Shown one piece after another: positions 5,688 through 13,110 of a stretch of DNA of 16,534 nucleotides (positions within the stretch are counted from its first letter, which is position 1; the number at the start of each line of letters is the position of its first letter). This DNA is from Rhodospirillaceae bacterium UBA4468 (lineage in GTDB: Bacteria; Pseudomonadota; Alphaproteobacteria; Rhodospirillales; Casp-alpha2), in the NCBI GenBank assembly GCA_002389385.1, contig DGOK01000007.1, positions 24,871 to 41,404 of the forward strand. Direction: 5' to 3'. The notes beneath the pieces were generated by a model, which saw only the letters and a list, made by a program, of their open reading frames with translations, did not search any database and had not been told where the DNA came from. The position numbers were made by a program, and so were the translations under genes.

Positions 5688-7178
5688 TTACTTTGGTGGC
5701 GCTTTTTGTTTGCGGCGCTCCACTGATGAGCCGATTCTCAACGATTCTCGATACTTAGCAATCGTCCGCCGCGCGATGTCGTAACCATCTTCGACCAATA
5801 ACTTTACTAATTTATCGTCGGACAGAATACGCTTTGAGTCTTCCGCATCGATCAATTCCTTAATTCGGAATCGCACAGATTCGGCTGAATGCGCATCCCC
5901 GCCATCCGTCGCACCAATCGACGACGAGAAGAAGTACTTCAATTCGAAAATGCCGCGCGGGGTTACGATGTATTTATTCGATGTCACGCGGCTGACCGTG
6001 CTTTCGTGCATTTCGATTTCATCAGCAACATCGCGCAAAACCATCGGCTTGAGATGCGTAACGCCTTTCTTAAAAAAGGCATCCTGACGTCGCACGATCT
6101 CGCTTGAGACTTTCAGAATTGTTGTTGCTCGCTGATGCAGTGCCCGTACGAGCCAATTCGCTGTCTGGAATTGCTCCGCTAAATATTTTTTATCTTCACG
6201 CGTCATCGGTGTTTCGAGAACGCGCGCATGATACGTCGTGTTTACCAATACGCGAGGCAGCGTTTCATGGTTGAGTTCGACCACCCAACCACCTTTTGGA
6301 TGTGCAACCATGAGGACATCCGGGATAATCGGCTCGGACAGTTCGGCGGCAAACGACAAACCTGGCTTTGGATCAAGCTCACGTAACTCGCTCAACATGT
6401 CGATTATATCTTCAGCATCGACATCACATAGATTGGATAATTTTGTAAATTCTCGCGAAGCCACAAGATCAAGATTTTCGATAAATACCTGCATCGCCGG
6501 ATCGAAACGATCACGCTCGATAAGCTGAAGCGATAAACATTCCGCCAAATCTCGTGCGAAAATTCCTGTAGGCTCAAACGATTGCAATGTACGTAAAACA
6601 TCAAGCACGTGCGCCTCGTCAGTGCCTAAGGCCGCAACGACATCTTCGATGGGCTCGCTTAAGTATCCGCTTTCATCGACCTGATCTATCAGGTACGCCG
6701 CAATGATCGCATCGTGACCTGGCAGGTTCGCCAATCCCAATTGCGTATCAAGGTGTGTCCGCAAGCTGACTTGCTCCGCCAAGGTTTCTTCGAGACCTGG
6801 TAAATCACCATCATAACCACTCGCACTCGGTGCGAGGCTACTTTGCCCCACCGAGACACTACCGTCTTCATAAGCATCCGTTGTGTTGGCATCCAACTCA
6901 ACCGCGGTCACCATTTCAATATCTTTGGGATCACCAAGATTTAAATCATCCAAGGCGGGTGCGTCTGCAAACGAATCGCCATCGCCTGGCTCTAGATCAG
7001 TTGTCTCAGCAGGGGTCGCTTCGTCCCGTTCAAGAAGTGGATTGTTCTCTATTTCGCTCTCGACGAATTCTAACAGCTCCATATTGGAGAGCTGCAGCAA
7101 TTTGATTGCTTGCTGCAACTGCGGCGTCATGACCAAAGATTGGCCAAGTCGCTGCTCTAGGCGCGGCGCCATTACCAT
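5688..7178 (-). CDS. rpoN: RNA polymerase sigma-54 factor
   Basis: A 496-residue sigma-54. Region I (about 1-50) is the Gln/Leu-rich segment LEQRLGQSLVMTPQLQQAIK that answers to enhancer-binding ATPases. Residues about 53-115 are the acidic variable region II. The core-binding domain follows, then the helix-turn-helix (DVADEIEMHESTVSRVTSNK) that reads the -12 element, and the RpoN box ARRTIAKYRE at 469-478 that reads the -24 element. A run of Lys/Arg ends the protein. Start is ATG 7176-7178; the second in-frame ATG at 7172 would lose only two residues. It begins 21 bases after the lptB stop and is probably co-transcribed with the lpt genes. All expected regions are present with no break. Confidence 0.97.
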   Translation of the reverse strand: MVMAPRLEQRLGQSLVMTPQLQQAIKLLQLSNMELLEFVESEIENNPLLERDEATPAETTDLEPGDGDSFADAPALDDLNLGDPKDIEMVTAVELDANTTDAYEDGSVSVGQSSLAPSASGYDGDLPGLEETLAEQVSLRTHLDTQLGLANLPGHDAIIAAYLIDQVDESGYLSEPIEDVVAALGTDEAHVLDVLRTLQSFEPTGIFARDLAECLSLQLIERDRFDPAMQVFIENLDLVASREFTKLSNLCDVDAEDIIDMLSELRELDPKPGLSFAAELSEPIIPDVLMVAHPKGGWVVELNHETLPRVLVNTTYHARVLETPMTREDKKYLAEQFQTANWLVRALHQRATTILKVSSEIVRRQDAFFKKGVTHLKPMVLRDVADEIEMHESTVSRVTSNKYIVTPRGIFELKYFFSSSIGATDGGDAHSAESVRFRIKELIDAEDSKRILSDDKLVKLLVEDGYDIARRTIAKYRESLRIGSSVERRKQKAPPK

Positions 7179-7199
7179 GCGCGAACCCTATTCATGTCG

Positions 7200-8018
7200 T
7201 TAAAGTGAGAAACGATCACCCAGATAGACGCGCCGCACATCGGCGTTGCCGACAATGTCCGATGGCGCTCCCTCCATCAACATTGAGCCATCATGGATGA
7301 TGTAAGCCCGATCAATAACATCGAGCGTTTCACGCACGTTGTGATCGGTGATCAAAACGCCAATTCCACGGTCTTTTAGGTGGGCGACAAGTTCTCGGAT
7401 ATCGCCAACTGCAATTGGATCAATACCTGCAAATGGCTCGTCCAAAAGCACAAAATGGGGATTGGATGCAAGTGCTCGCGCAATTTCTACACGCCGACGT
7501 TCACCACCAGAAAGTGCCATAGCCGGGGCACGGCGTAAGTGGGTGATCGAAAATTCAGCAAGGAGCGCGTCCAAAATAGCTTCACGTCGCTCGCGGCTCG
7601 GCTCGGTGACTTCAAGAACAGCGCGGATATTGTTTTCAACCGATAGCCCGCGAAAGATTGATGCCTCTTGGGGCAAGTAGCCAATACCTAATCGCGCGCG
7701 GCGATACATCGGCAGATCCGTAATATCATTCCCGTCCAGAATAACGGTGCCCGTATCAGGCTGGACCAATCCTGTGATCATATAAAAGCACGTCGTCTTG
7801 CCCGCACCATTCGGGCCGAGCAATCCAACAACTTCACCGCGTTGAACTTCCAGGCTGACACTGCGAACCACCGGACGTTTTTTAAAGCGCTTGCCCAGAT
7901 TGTGCGCATACAAACCGCGTTTGCTCTCAGCGATAACCCGAGGCTTCTTGCGGCTTGGCTTCACATCTCCTTGCCCTTGAGCAAGTTGCTGGCCAATGTC
8001 TATAAAATCGTCGCTCAT
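7200..8018 (-). CDS. lptB: LPS export ABC transporter ATP-binding protein LptB
   Basis: A 272-residue ABC ATPase that powers extraction of lipopolysaccharide from the inner membrane with LptF, LptG and LptC. Walker A is GPNGAGKTT (68-76), the Q-loop is YLPQEASIF (Gln117), the signature LSGGERRR (169-176), Walker B FVLLDEPFAGID with Glu194, and the switch His226 in LITDH. QEASIF and DHNVRETL are typical of LptB rather than of branched amino-acid ABC proteins. Compared with the 241-residue E. coli protein there is an N-terminal extension of about 30 polar residues, which includes QGQGDVKPSRKKPR. There is no better internal ATG, so the extension seems real. The gene lies 37 bases after lptA and 21 before rpoN. 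Confidence 0.96.
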   Translation of the reverse strand: MSDDFIDIGQQLAQGQGDVKPSRKKPRVIAESKRGLYAHNLGKRFKKRPVVRSVSLEVQRGEVVGLLGPNGAGKTTCFYMITGLVQPDTGTVILDGNDITDLPMYRRARLGIGYLPQEASIFRGLSVENNIRAVLEVTEPSRERREAILDALLAEFSITHLRRAPAMALSGGERRRVEIARALASNPHFVLLDEPFAGIDPIAVGDIRELVAHLKDRGIGVLITDHNVRETLDVIDRAYIIHDGSMLMEGAPSDIVGNADVRRVYLGDRFSL

Positions 8019-8055
8019 AACTGTCTTTTTACTCTCACGCTTAAATGGTCGCTAT

Positions 8056-8907
8056 TTAATTACTGTTTCGGTTCTTCGGAACGAATGACCCTTGGACCCG
8101 CCCGGAACTCGATTGATTGGCACAGGCAAACAATTTGCTAATGCCCGTATTAAGATTGACCTCTGCACGACACCCGCGCAACTCGTTATCGTCTCGAACC
8201 AATTTCACTTTACCCGTTAGCGTGGCAACGCCGCTATCGACATTATACACACCACGATCACCGGTCGCCGTCTCACGTCCTGTTCTAATGCGAACGTTAT
8301 CATAAGCATCAACGCGATACACGCGTGTTTGCCCCTTGGCGTCGGGCTTCAAATGCGCAACCAGAACGTCTGCATGCACACGTTTATTGTCTCGAACCGC
8401 AACAGCATCCCCGCGCGCCACAGCGAAGCTTTTCAATTCCCAGTATTCCAATTGCTGGCTTGCCGACAGTGTATCTTTACCTGAGACAAGGCGTGGTTTC
8501 TCGCCATCGATCACCAGCACTTTTTTATCCGCATTATAGATCGCACGGCTTCCGTAAGCCGTTTCACTATTAGAAATGATCCGCACATTTCCTAATGCAT
8601 CTAACCGCCAGACTTCAGATTGTCCGCCCGCACCTTCGCGGTAGTGTGCCTTTAACTCATCACTAAGAACTTCGACCTCGCCCCGCACAGCACGCGCATT
8701 CCCGCGCGCAACAAAGATGCTGCCATCCTGTTGCCATTCGATACCGTCCTCTGCATACACTTCAATCGGCACATCACCTTTGACGCCGCCTAAGCTAAGG
8801 CTCTGGGCATTAGCACCACCGAAGCTCAGCGTCACTGCAGCTAAAAATGCAGCGGCATAAACCCCTGAGAATGTTCGTTGAAGCGATGAAACCGTTGTTA
8901 AAGCCAT
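8056..8907 (-). CDS. lptA: periplasmic LPS bridge protein LptA (OstA-like)
   Basis: A 283-residue secreted protein. Residues 1-34 form a signal peptide with a hydrophobic core (YAAAFLAAVTLSF) and likely cleavage after GANA. The mature part has two consecutive OstA-type beta stretches: about 45-150 (VYAEDGIEWQQDGSIFVARG onward) and about 150-265 (ending VATLTGKVKLVRDDNELRG). LptA of this kind stacks into a beta-jellyroll bridge carrying LPS from LptC to LptD across the periplasm. E. coli LptA is 185 residues, so this one is long, as in many alphaproteobacteria. The only Cys pair (CRAEV and FACAN) lies near the end. ATG 8905-8907 follows GAGGG at 5 bases. It sits 22 bases after lptC. Confidence 0.9.
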   Translation of the reverse strand: MALTTVSSLQRTFSGVYAAAFLAAVTLSFGGANAQSLSLGGVKGDVPIEVYAEDGIEWQQDGSIFVARGNARAVRGEVEVLSDELKAHYREGAGGQSEVWRLDALGNVRIISNSETAYGSRAIYNADKKVLVIDGEKPRLVSGKDTLSASQQLEYWELKSFAVARGDAVAVRDNKRVHADVLVAHLKPDAKGQTRVYRVDAYDNVRIRTGRETATGDRGVYNVDSGVATLTGKVKLVRDDNELRGCRAEVNLNTGISKLFACANQSSSGRVQGSFVPKNRNSN

Positions 8908-8929
8908 AAAGCCCTCAATTTATTCTCCC

Positions 8930-9619
8930 TTAAGGAGATGTTTTCCCAGCGCCCGGGTAAATGACCAACTTGCTTTTACCCGTGAAGTATATCGTCTTGC
9001 CTTTATCTTTAAGCCTAAACCCTTCGGCTTGAAGATTGCCGAATGAACCCTGGCCTTTTATAGGATGATCCCCTTCCGCAACACTCTTATCTAGATCAAT
9101 CTTCGCCTTCTCGGTTAAGAATTCGTAACCACTGTCATGATAAAGCACGACAGACCCAACTAAATCGAGGGCTTCTGCCGTTCGGCCAAAGATCCCACGC
9201 TCCGCGGTCAGAACCAACCAGGTATCATCTTCAAGCAATATATCTGCTTTTGGACTATCCAATTCTACAATATTTCCGGTGTCTGCAAGCCGTCGGGCGA
9301 TCTCGGCCGTAACTGAATAGGGCTGATTTTCATCATCAGTTCCCAGGTAGCGCGGATTTAACATGCTTGGATCGGCTGCTTCTTTGACCGTTAGATCAGC
9401 AAATCCAATCCGAAACCGCGCATCAGGCACATTGATATAAGGCCAAGCCACAATAAGCGCGATCAGAAGGGCCGCAATCGTCGGCAAAAGGATCTTCATG
9501 GCACGAACAAAGTTAGAATAACCGGCAAGATGCCGGCGCGGGCCTTGTTCATTGAACCCAAAGCCGCTGCTTCGTGTGCGGCCTTCCAGGTCAAGATCGT
9601 TATTTTCAGCAGATGCCAT
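8930..9619 (-). CDS. lptC: LPS export protein LptC
   Basis: A 229-residue bitopic inner-membrane protein from ATG 9617-9619. After about 40 polar cytoplasmic residues (GPRRHLAGYSNFVRAMK) there is one membrane helix at about 42-59 (ILLPTIAALLIALIVAWP), then a periplasmic beta-jellyroll of about 170 residues. It hands LPS from the LptBFG transporter to LptA. YSVTAEIARRL, AERGIFGRTAEALDLVGSV and GNLQAEGFRLKDKG are repeat-like strands of the LptC/OstA fold. The frame is also open to GTG 9661, which would overlap the end of kdsD by 11 bases and has AAGGG only 3-4 bases away; that start would add 14 residues and cannot be excluded. Gene order kdsD-lptC-lptA-lptB supports the call. Confidence 0.88.
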   Translation of the reverse strand: MASAENNDLDLEGRTRSSGFGFNEQGPRRHLAGYSNFVRAMKILLPTIAALLIALIVAWPYINVPDARFRIGFADLTVKEAADPSMLNPRYLGTDDENQPYSVTAEIARRLADTGNIVELDSPKADILLEDDTWLVLTAERGIFGRTAEALDLVGSVVLYHDSGYEFLTEKAKIDLDKSVAEGDHPIKGQGSFGNLQAEGFRLKDKGKTIYFTGKSKLVIYPGAGKTSP

Positions 9620-9650
9620 TACGGTTTTGGCCTTGCTCAGGAAAATCGCA

Positions 9651-10643
9651 TTAAGCGACACCAGCCCTTAAGCAATCATGAATATGGAGAACACCAACGG
9701 GTCTATTATCAGCAACGACAAATACATTGGTGATCTTATATTCATTCATAAAATGAAGAGCTTCACTTGCGAGCGTATCAGGATGCAGCGCCTTAGCGTC
9801 AATCGTCATTAAATCTGCAACCGCCTTCATGGTCAGATCATCGCTCATATGACGGCGTATATCACCGTCCGTCAAAATACCTGCCAGAGTCCCGTCTTCG
9901 TTTGTCACGCCAACACAGCCAAACCCTTTTGTCGTCATTTCAATCAAGGCTGCTGACATGACAGTATCGACTCCAATGACAGGCAATTCTGTTCCACCGT
10001 GCATGATGTCTCGGACTTTTAATAATCTTCGGCCAAGCTTGCCGCCAGGATGTAGCGCATGGAAGTCATCGCTCGAAAATCCACGTTTTTCTAGCAGGGC
10101 AACGGCGATCGCATCACCAAGCGCCAGCATAACCGTCGTCGACGTTGTTGGCGCGAGGCCCATGGGGCACGCCTCGTCTGCTTGCGGGATAACCAATGAT
10201 GCGTCTGCGGCCATCGCCAACGTGCTTTCAGCGCGCCCTGTTATGGATATGAGCGGGATTTCAAAGCGTTTGCAGTACTCGACAAGATCAGCAAGCTCGG
10301 TCGTCTCGCCCGAGTTTGATAAAGCAAATACAGCATCTCCTTTGGTAATCATCCCAAGGTCACCATGAGATGCTTCTGCTGGATGCACAAAGAACGCTGG
10401 CGTACCGGTTGATGCTAATGTCGCGGCAATTTTCCGAGCAACATGCCCACTTTTGCCCATTCCAGTAACTACAGCCCGTCCTGTGACTTTAGATAAGATA
10501 CGGATCGCCAGCGCAACATCATCACCAAGAGATGCTTCGAGCGCCTTCAAACCGTTGATTTCGATGTTCACGACGCGCTTTGCAGCAGCGATATCCTGAT
10601 CTGCAGCATTGATTTTGATCTTTTCTGCAGGAAGTCCGTTCAT
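9651..10643 (-). CDS. kdsD: arabinose 5-phosphate isomerase, KpsF/GutQ family
   Basis: A 330-residue cytoplasmic isomerase converting ribulose 5-phosphate to arabinose 5-phosphate, the first dedicated step to Kdo. The SIS domain (about 40-175) has GMGKSGHVARK, HPAEASHGDLG and the sugar-phosphate motif SNSGETTE. ALHPGGKLGRR carries His198, equivalent to the active-site His193 of E. coli KdsD. Two CBS domains follow (about 207-265 and 275-330). Start is ATG 10641-10643 because AAAGGAG (10649-10655) is at an ideal 5 bases; a further ATG at 10665 would put that ribosome-binding site inside the gene. It is followed by lptC; kdsC, which lies between them in E. coli, is absent here. RNase D is 89 bases upstream, with a promoter candidate between. 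Confidence 0.95.
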   Translation of the reverse strand: MNGLPAEKIKINAADQDIAAAKRVVNIEINGLKALEASLGDDVALAIRILSKVTGRAVVTGMGKSGHVARKIAATLASTGTPAFFVHPAEASHGDLGMITKGDAVFALSNSGETTELADLVEYCKRFEIPLISITGRAESTLAMAADASLVIPQADEACPMGLAPTTSTTVMLALGDAIAVALLEKRGFSSDDFHALHPGGKLGRRLLKVRDIMHGGTELPVIGVDTVMSAALIEMTTKGFGCVGVTNEDGTLAGILTDGDIRRHMSDDLTMKAVADLMTIDAKALHPDTLASEALHFMNEYKITNVFVVADNRPVGVLHIHDCLRAGVA

Positions 10644-10688
10644 AAAATCTCCTTTGGCTATCTGCATAAACTGCAGTGCATTTTCACA

Positions 10689-10717
10689 AGTATGCGCCGG
10701 GTCGGGATGGGGTTCAA
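10689..10717 (-). promoter_or_regulatory. candidate sigma-70 promoter of kdsD-lptCAB-rpoN
   Basis: In the 89-base gap before kdsD the minus strand shows TTGAAC (10712-10717), a 17-base spacer and CATACT (10689-10694). Both boxes match 4 of 6 consensus positions, and the start would lie about 40 bases before the ATG. No other spacer up to hpf exceeds about 40 bases, so this may drive the lpt-rpoN genes. Confidence 0.4.
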
Positions 10718-10732
10718 CAAATGCTATAGAAA

Positions 10733-11374
10733 TTAGGCGTGTGAGAAAATATCCGTCTCAGGCCATCCCGCAAGATCGAGGTCAGCACGGACGGGCAGAA
10801 AATCGAAACATGACTGCGCCAACGACATTCTTCCTTCGCGCTCCAGCATTTCCTGAAGATTTTCACGAATTGCGTGAAGGTTTAGGACGTCTGATGCTGC
10901 GTATGCTTGTTGCGCGTCGCTTAATTCAGGGGCCGCCCAATCCGAAGACTGCTGTGCCTTTGAAAGCTCGATTCCAACAAGCTCACGCGTCACGTCCTTT
11001 AAGCCATGGCGATCTGTATAAGTTCGAATAAGCTTTGAAGCTATTTTCGTACAAAAAATCGGGGTAATTGTAATCCCCATCCACCGCTTCATGATCGCAA
11101 CATCGAATCTGGCAAAGTGGAAGATTTTTGTCACATTCGGATCTGTCATCAAAGCCGTTAGGTTAGGTGCACTATAATCATCCGCGCTCATTTGCACGAG
11201 ATGGCACACACCATCGCCTGCAGACAGTTGTACGACGCACAACCGATCACGCTGCAGATTTAAACCCTGCGTTTCCGTATCAACGGCAACATAATCGCCA
11301 AAATCAAGGCCACTTGGGATATCTCCACGATGTACGTGAAGTTCAACAGGGGTATTGAATACTTTACGGGTCAA
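10733..11374 (-). CDS. rnd: ribonuclease D-type 3'-5' exonuclease
   Basis: A 213-residue DEDDy exonuclease. Catalytic residues are Asp32 and Glu34 in AVDTET, Asp91 in HFARFDVAIM, and Tyr158/Asp162 in YAASDV, the YxxxD of the RNase D branch. It trims the 3' ends of tRNA precursors and other small RNAs. The HRDC domains of the 375-residue E. coli enzyme are missing, which is usual for the short alphaproteobacterial RNase D. I chose TTG 11372-11374 with GAAAGG about 7 bases upstream. The frame is open back to 11464, but the extra 30 codons would lie inside the tRNA-Leu gene, so they cannot be coding. It starts 40 bases after the 3' end of that tRNA with no clear terminator between. Confidence 0.9.
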   Translation of the reverse strand: MTRKVFNTPVELHVHRGDIPSGLDFGDYVAVDTETQGLNLQRDRLCVVQLSAGDGVCHLVQMSADDYSAPNLTALMTDPNVTKIFHFARFDVAIMKRWMGITITPIFCTKIASKLIRTYTDRHGLKDVTRELVGIELSKAQQSSDWAAPELSDAQQAYAASDVLNLHAIRENLQEMLEREGRMSLAQSCFDFLPVRADLDLAGWPETDIFSHA

Positions 11375-11414
11375 CCGATTACCTTTCGTCCAGCGCCGAC
11401 CGGCGGGGTGGCGA

Positions 11415-11501
11415 TGGTGCCCAGGAGAAGACTCGAACTTCCACGACCTTGCGGCCACAGGCACCTGAAGCCTGCGCGTCTACCAATTCCGCCACCTGGG
11501 C
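11415..11501 (-). tRNA. tRNA-Leu (anticodon CAG)
   Basis: An 87-base tRNA with encoded CCA (11415-11417) and discriminator A. The acceptor arms GCCCAGG (11495-11501) and CCTGGGC (11419-11425) pair fully. The D-arm contains TGGCGGAATTGGTAGACGC, typical of leucine tRNA. The anticodon arm is CAGGC-TTCAGGT-GCCTG with CAG at 11465-11467, reading CUG. A class II variable arm (TGGCCGCAAGGTCGT region) and the T-arm with GTTCGAGTC follow. All arms close without mismatch of note. It lies upstream of and in the same direction as the RNase D gene. Confidence 0.97.
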
Positions 11502-11507
11502 ATCCTC

Positions 11508-11523
11508 ATATGCTATAGCATAT
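11508..11523. repeat. perfect 16-base palindrome upstream of tRNA-Leu
   Basis: ATATGCTATAGCATAT is a perfect dyad without spacer, 6 bases upstream of the tRNA 5' end. It contains TATGCT and TATAGC, so it could serve as a -10 element for either strand, or form a small hairpin in the tRNA leader. It could also be a protein site. No second copy was noticed in the window. Confidence 0.5.
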
Positions 11524-11535
11524 ATTGGAGACGAG

Positions 11536-11564
11536 GGAGTAGTCCTCAGTGGGCATCTTGTCAA
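11536..11564 (-). promoter_or_regulatory. candidate promoter of tRNA-Leu
   Basis: A consensus -35 TTGACA (11559-11564 on the minus strand) is followed at 17 bases by TACTCC (11536-11541), a weak -10. The start would be about 28 bases before the mature tRNA 5' end. The perfect -35 is the main support. Confidence 0.38.
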
Positions 11565-11606
11565 TATCTTGTCGCAAGCAAATATGGTCATATTCCAAGC
11601 CCTTTG

Positions 11607-11633
11607 TTGACCCTTTCGGGTGCTCGGTATAAG
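11607..11633 (+). promoter_or_regulatory. candidate promoter of the NDUFA9-like gene
   Basis: TTGACC (11607-11612) and TATAAG (11628-11633) resemble -35 and -10 boxes (5/6 and 5/6), but the spacer of 15 bases is short. The start would be some 30 bases before the ATG at 11669. It is divergent from the tRNA-Leu promoter candidate, with 42 bases between the two -35 boxes. Confidence 0.35.
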
Positions 11634-11668
11634 CCATACAGAGCGAATTTTTTCATGGGAACGCAAAC

Positions 11669-12691
11669 ATGGCTAACAAAACACCGCGCCGCATCATTAC
11701 GGTCTTTGGTGCATCCGGGTTCATCGGCCGCCATCTGGTACGCAGGTTAGCCAATGCGGGCTGGGTCGTTCGCGCCGCATGTCGGGATACTGAAGATGCT
11801 CAATTTCTCAGAACGATGGGCGATGTCGGGCAGGTCATCCCATGGGGTGCCAATGTCATAGACCCTACAAGTGTTCGTGTTGCCCTTGAAGGTGCTGAAG
11901 CTGCCGTTAATCTTGTTGGTATTCTTTATGAAAGCGGCAAGACCACATTCGATCGCATCCATACAGACAGCGCCAAATTAATCGCAGAGACCGCCGCTGA
12001 GCTTGGTATCCAGAACTTTGTTCACATGTCGGCACTTGGTGCGAGCAACACCTCCGAAGCCGCATATGCGCGCTCTAAAGCAGCTGGCGAAGACGCCGTA
12101 ATGGCCGTACTCCCTTCCGCAAAAATTGTCCGACCAAGTGTTGTATTTGGCCCCGAAGACAATTTCTTTAATAAATTCGCATCAATGAGCCGGTTTTCGC
12201 CAGGCTTGCCCGTTATTGGCGCACCGGCATTACCAAAAATCTCAATCGGTGGCGATGCAGGTTTTAGCATAGATTTTCTGGGCGATGGTGGACCGAAGTT
12301 CCAACCCGTGTATGTCGGCGACGTGGCAGGTGCCATTTTGGCTTGCCTTGATGAGAAATCTAGCGATGGTCAGACTTACGAGCTTGTAGGTCCACGTGTT
12401 TATAGCTTTGCTGACATTATGCGTCTCGTCTTGAAGAATACGTCACGTAAACGGTTCTTGGCTCCTATCCCGTTTTGGGTCGCAGAAATTAAGGCCGCTT
12501 TCTTAGGTGTTTTGCCAAAACCGCTTTTAACCTCAGATCAGGTTAAATTACTGCACACGGATAATGTTGCGAGTGGTGATTTCCCGGGACTTGATGCTTT
12601 GGGTGTCTCACCAACACCGGCTGAAGCTATCTTGCCAATTTACTTGAAGCGGTATCAAACACCCCTCGCTCAATCTCGCGTAACAGAATAA
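11669..12691 (+). CDS. complex I NDUFA9-like NAD(P)-binding protein (atypical SDR)
   Basis: A 340-residue protein of the extended/atypical short-chain dehydrogenase family. The N-terminal Rossmann fold has TVFGASGFIGRHLVRRL with the glycine motif at 14-20. NLVGILYE and NFVHMSALGA are strands 4 and 5, and AYARSKAAGE holds the Tyr133/Lys137 pair. VRPSVVFGPEDNFFNKF is a block shared with the mitochondrial complex I subunit NDUFA9 and its bacterial relatives. NDUFA9 binds NADPH in a structural role at complex I; whether bacterial homologues bind complex I, or act as a ubiquinone-related or sugar-type dehydrogenase, is not settled. No nuo gene is near. ATG 11669 has GGGAA about 8 bases upstream. 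It converges with the MarR-type gene, 6 bases between stops. Confidence 0.85.
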   Translation: MANKTPRRIITVFGASGFIGRHLVRRLANAGWVVRAACRDTEDAQFLRTMGDVGQVIPWGANVIDPTSVRVALEGAEAAVNLVGILYESGKTTFDRIHTDSAKLIAETAAELGIQNFVHMSALGASNTSEAAYARSKAAGEDAVMAVLPSAKIVRPSVVFGPEDNFFNKFASMSRFSPGLPVIGAPALPKISIGGDAGFSIDFLGDGGPKFQPVYVGDVAGAILACLDEKSSDGQTYELVGPRVYSFADIMRLVLKNTSRKRFLAPIPFWVAEIKAAFLGVLPKPLLTSDQVKLLHTDNVASGDFPGLDALGVSPTPAEAILPIYLKRYQTPLAQSRVTE

Positions 12692-12697
12692 AGCCGT

Positions 12698-13078
12698 TCA
12701 GTATTTAGGTGGCAATCCAGTCGCGTCACCTTCACCGTCGCCACCCATTGCGGCAACAATAAGCTCGCCATACTCGCGCAAGAATACCGAACCTTTTACC
12801 GTCCGTTGAAGTAAGACGCTTCTCCGATCATTTTCATCAACTTTACGCCGTATCATCCCAAGCTCGGTCAACCGATCAACAGCGCGTGTAATAGCAGGCT
12901 TTGTGACCTTCAATAATTCTGCGAGACCCCGCACGGTATGCGGCGCTGGCGTTAGATATACCGTCAATAAAAGCGACATTTGGCGGGCTGATAAATCTGG
13001 CGCGTCGCAACGAACACTCGCGACAACCGTACGGCGCCAAACATCAAGGGCCTGCAAGTCTGAAATTTCAACAATCAT
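12698..13078 (-). CDS. short MarR-type winged-helix regulator
   Basis: A 126-residue DNA-binding protein. LSARQMSLLLTVYL begins the winged-helix domain, followed by the helix-turn-helix (VRGLAELLKVTKPAITRAVDRLTELGMI) and a wing with the DENDRRSV block, the D-x-R wing of MarR proteins. MarR proteins are usually 140 residues or more with both ends forming the dimer interface. Here the N-terminal helix is short and the C-terminus is a glycine-rich tail (MGGDGEGDATGLPPKY), so dimerisation may differ. Start is ATG 13076-13078, with a weak ribosome-binding site. A perfect inverted repeat lies 16 bases upstream and could be its own operator. Effector and targets cannot be told from sequence. Confidence 0.8.
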   Translation of the reverse strand: MIVEISDLQALDVWRRTVVASVRCDAPDLSARQMSLLLTVYLTPAPHTVRGLAELLKVTKPAITRAVDRLTELGMIRRKVDENDRRSVLLQRTVKGSVFLREYGELIVAAMGGDGEGDATGLPPKY

Positions 13079-13094
13079 AAGATTTTTCTATTTA

Positions 13095-13110
13095 GTTTCG
13101 GTTACGAAAC
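13095..13110. promoter_or_regulatory. perfect inverted repeat before the MarR-type gene, possible operator
   Basis: GTTTCG (13095-13100) and CGAAAC (13105-13110) are exact inverted arms around GTTA. MarR proteins commonly repress their own genes by binding such 16-20 base dyads near the start, so autoregulation is a natural guess. A TAAAAT box further upstream on the minus strand (about 13123-13128) could be its -10, but no good -35 goes with it. Confidence 0.38.

Noticed and set aside
9620..9661. LptC start at GTG 9661
   Set aside because: It overlaps kdsD and its ribosome-binding site is too close; ATG 9619 was preferred, although the question is not fully settled.
9958..10368. 136-codon plus-strand frame inside kdsD
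   Set aside because: It is antisense to a well conserved enzyme and rich in Ser/Pro, as expected for a shadow frame.
11375..11464. Upstream extension of the RNase D frame to a start at 11464
   Set aside because: These 30 codons overlap the 3' part of the tRNA-Leu gene and do not resemble RNase D; TTG 11374 has a good ribosome-binding site.
11379..11666. 95-codon minus-strand frame across tRNA-Leu
   Set aside because: It reads straight through a complete tRNA gene and its promoter region; the protein has no recognisable content.
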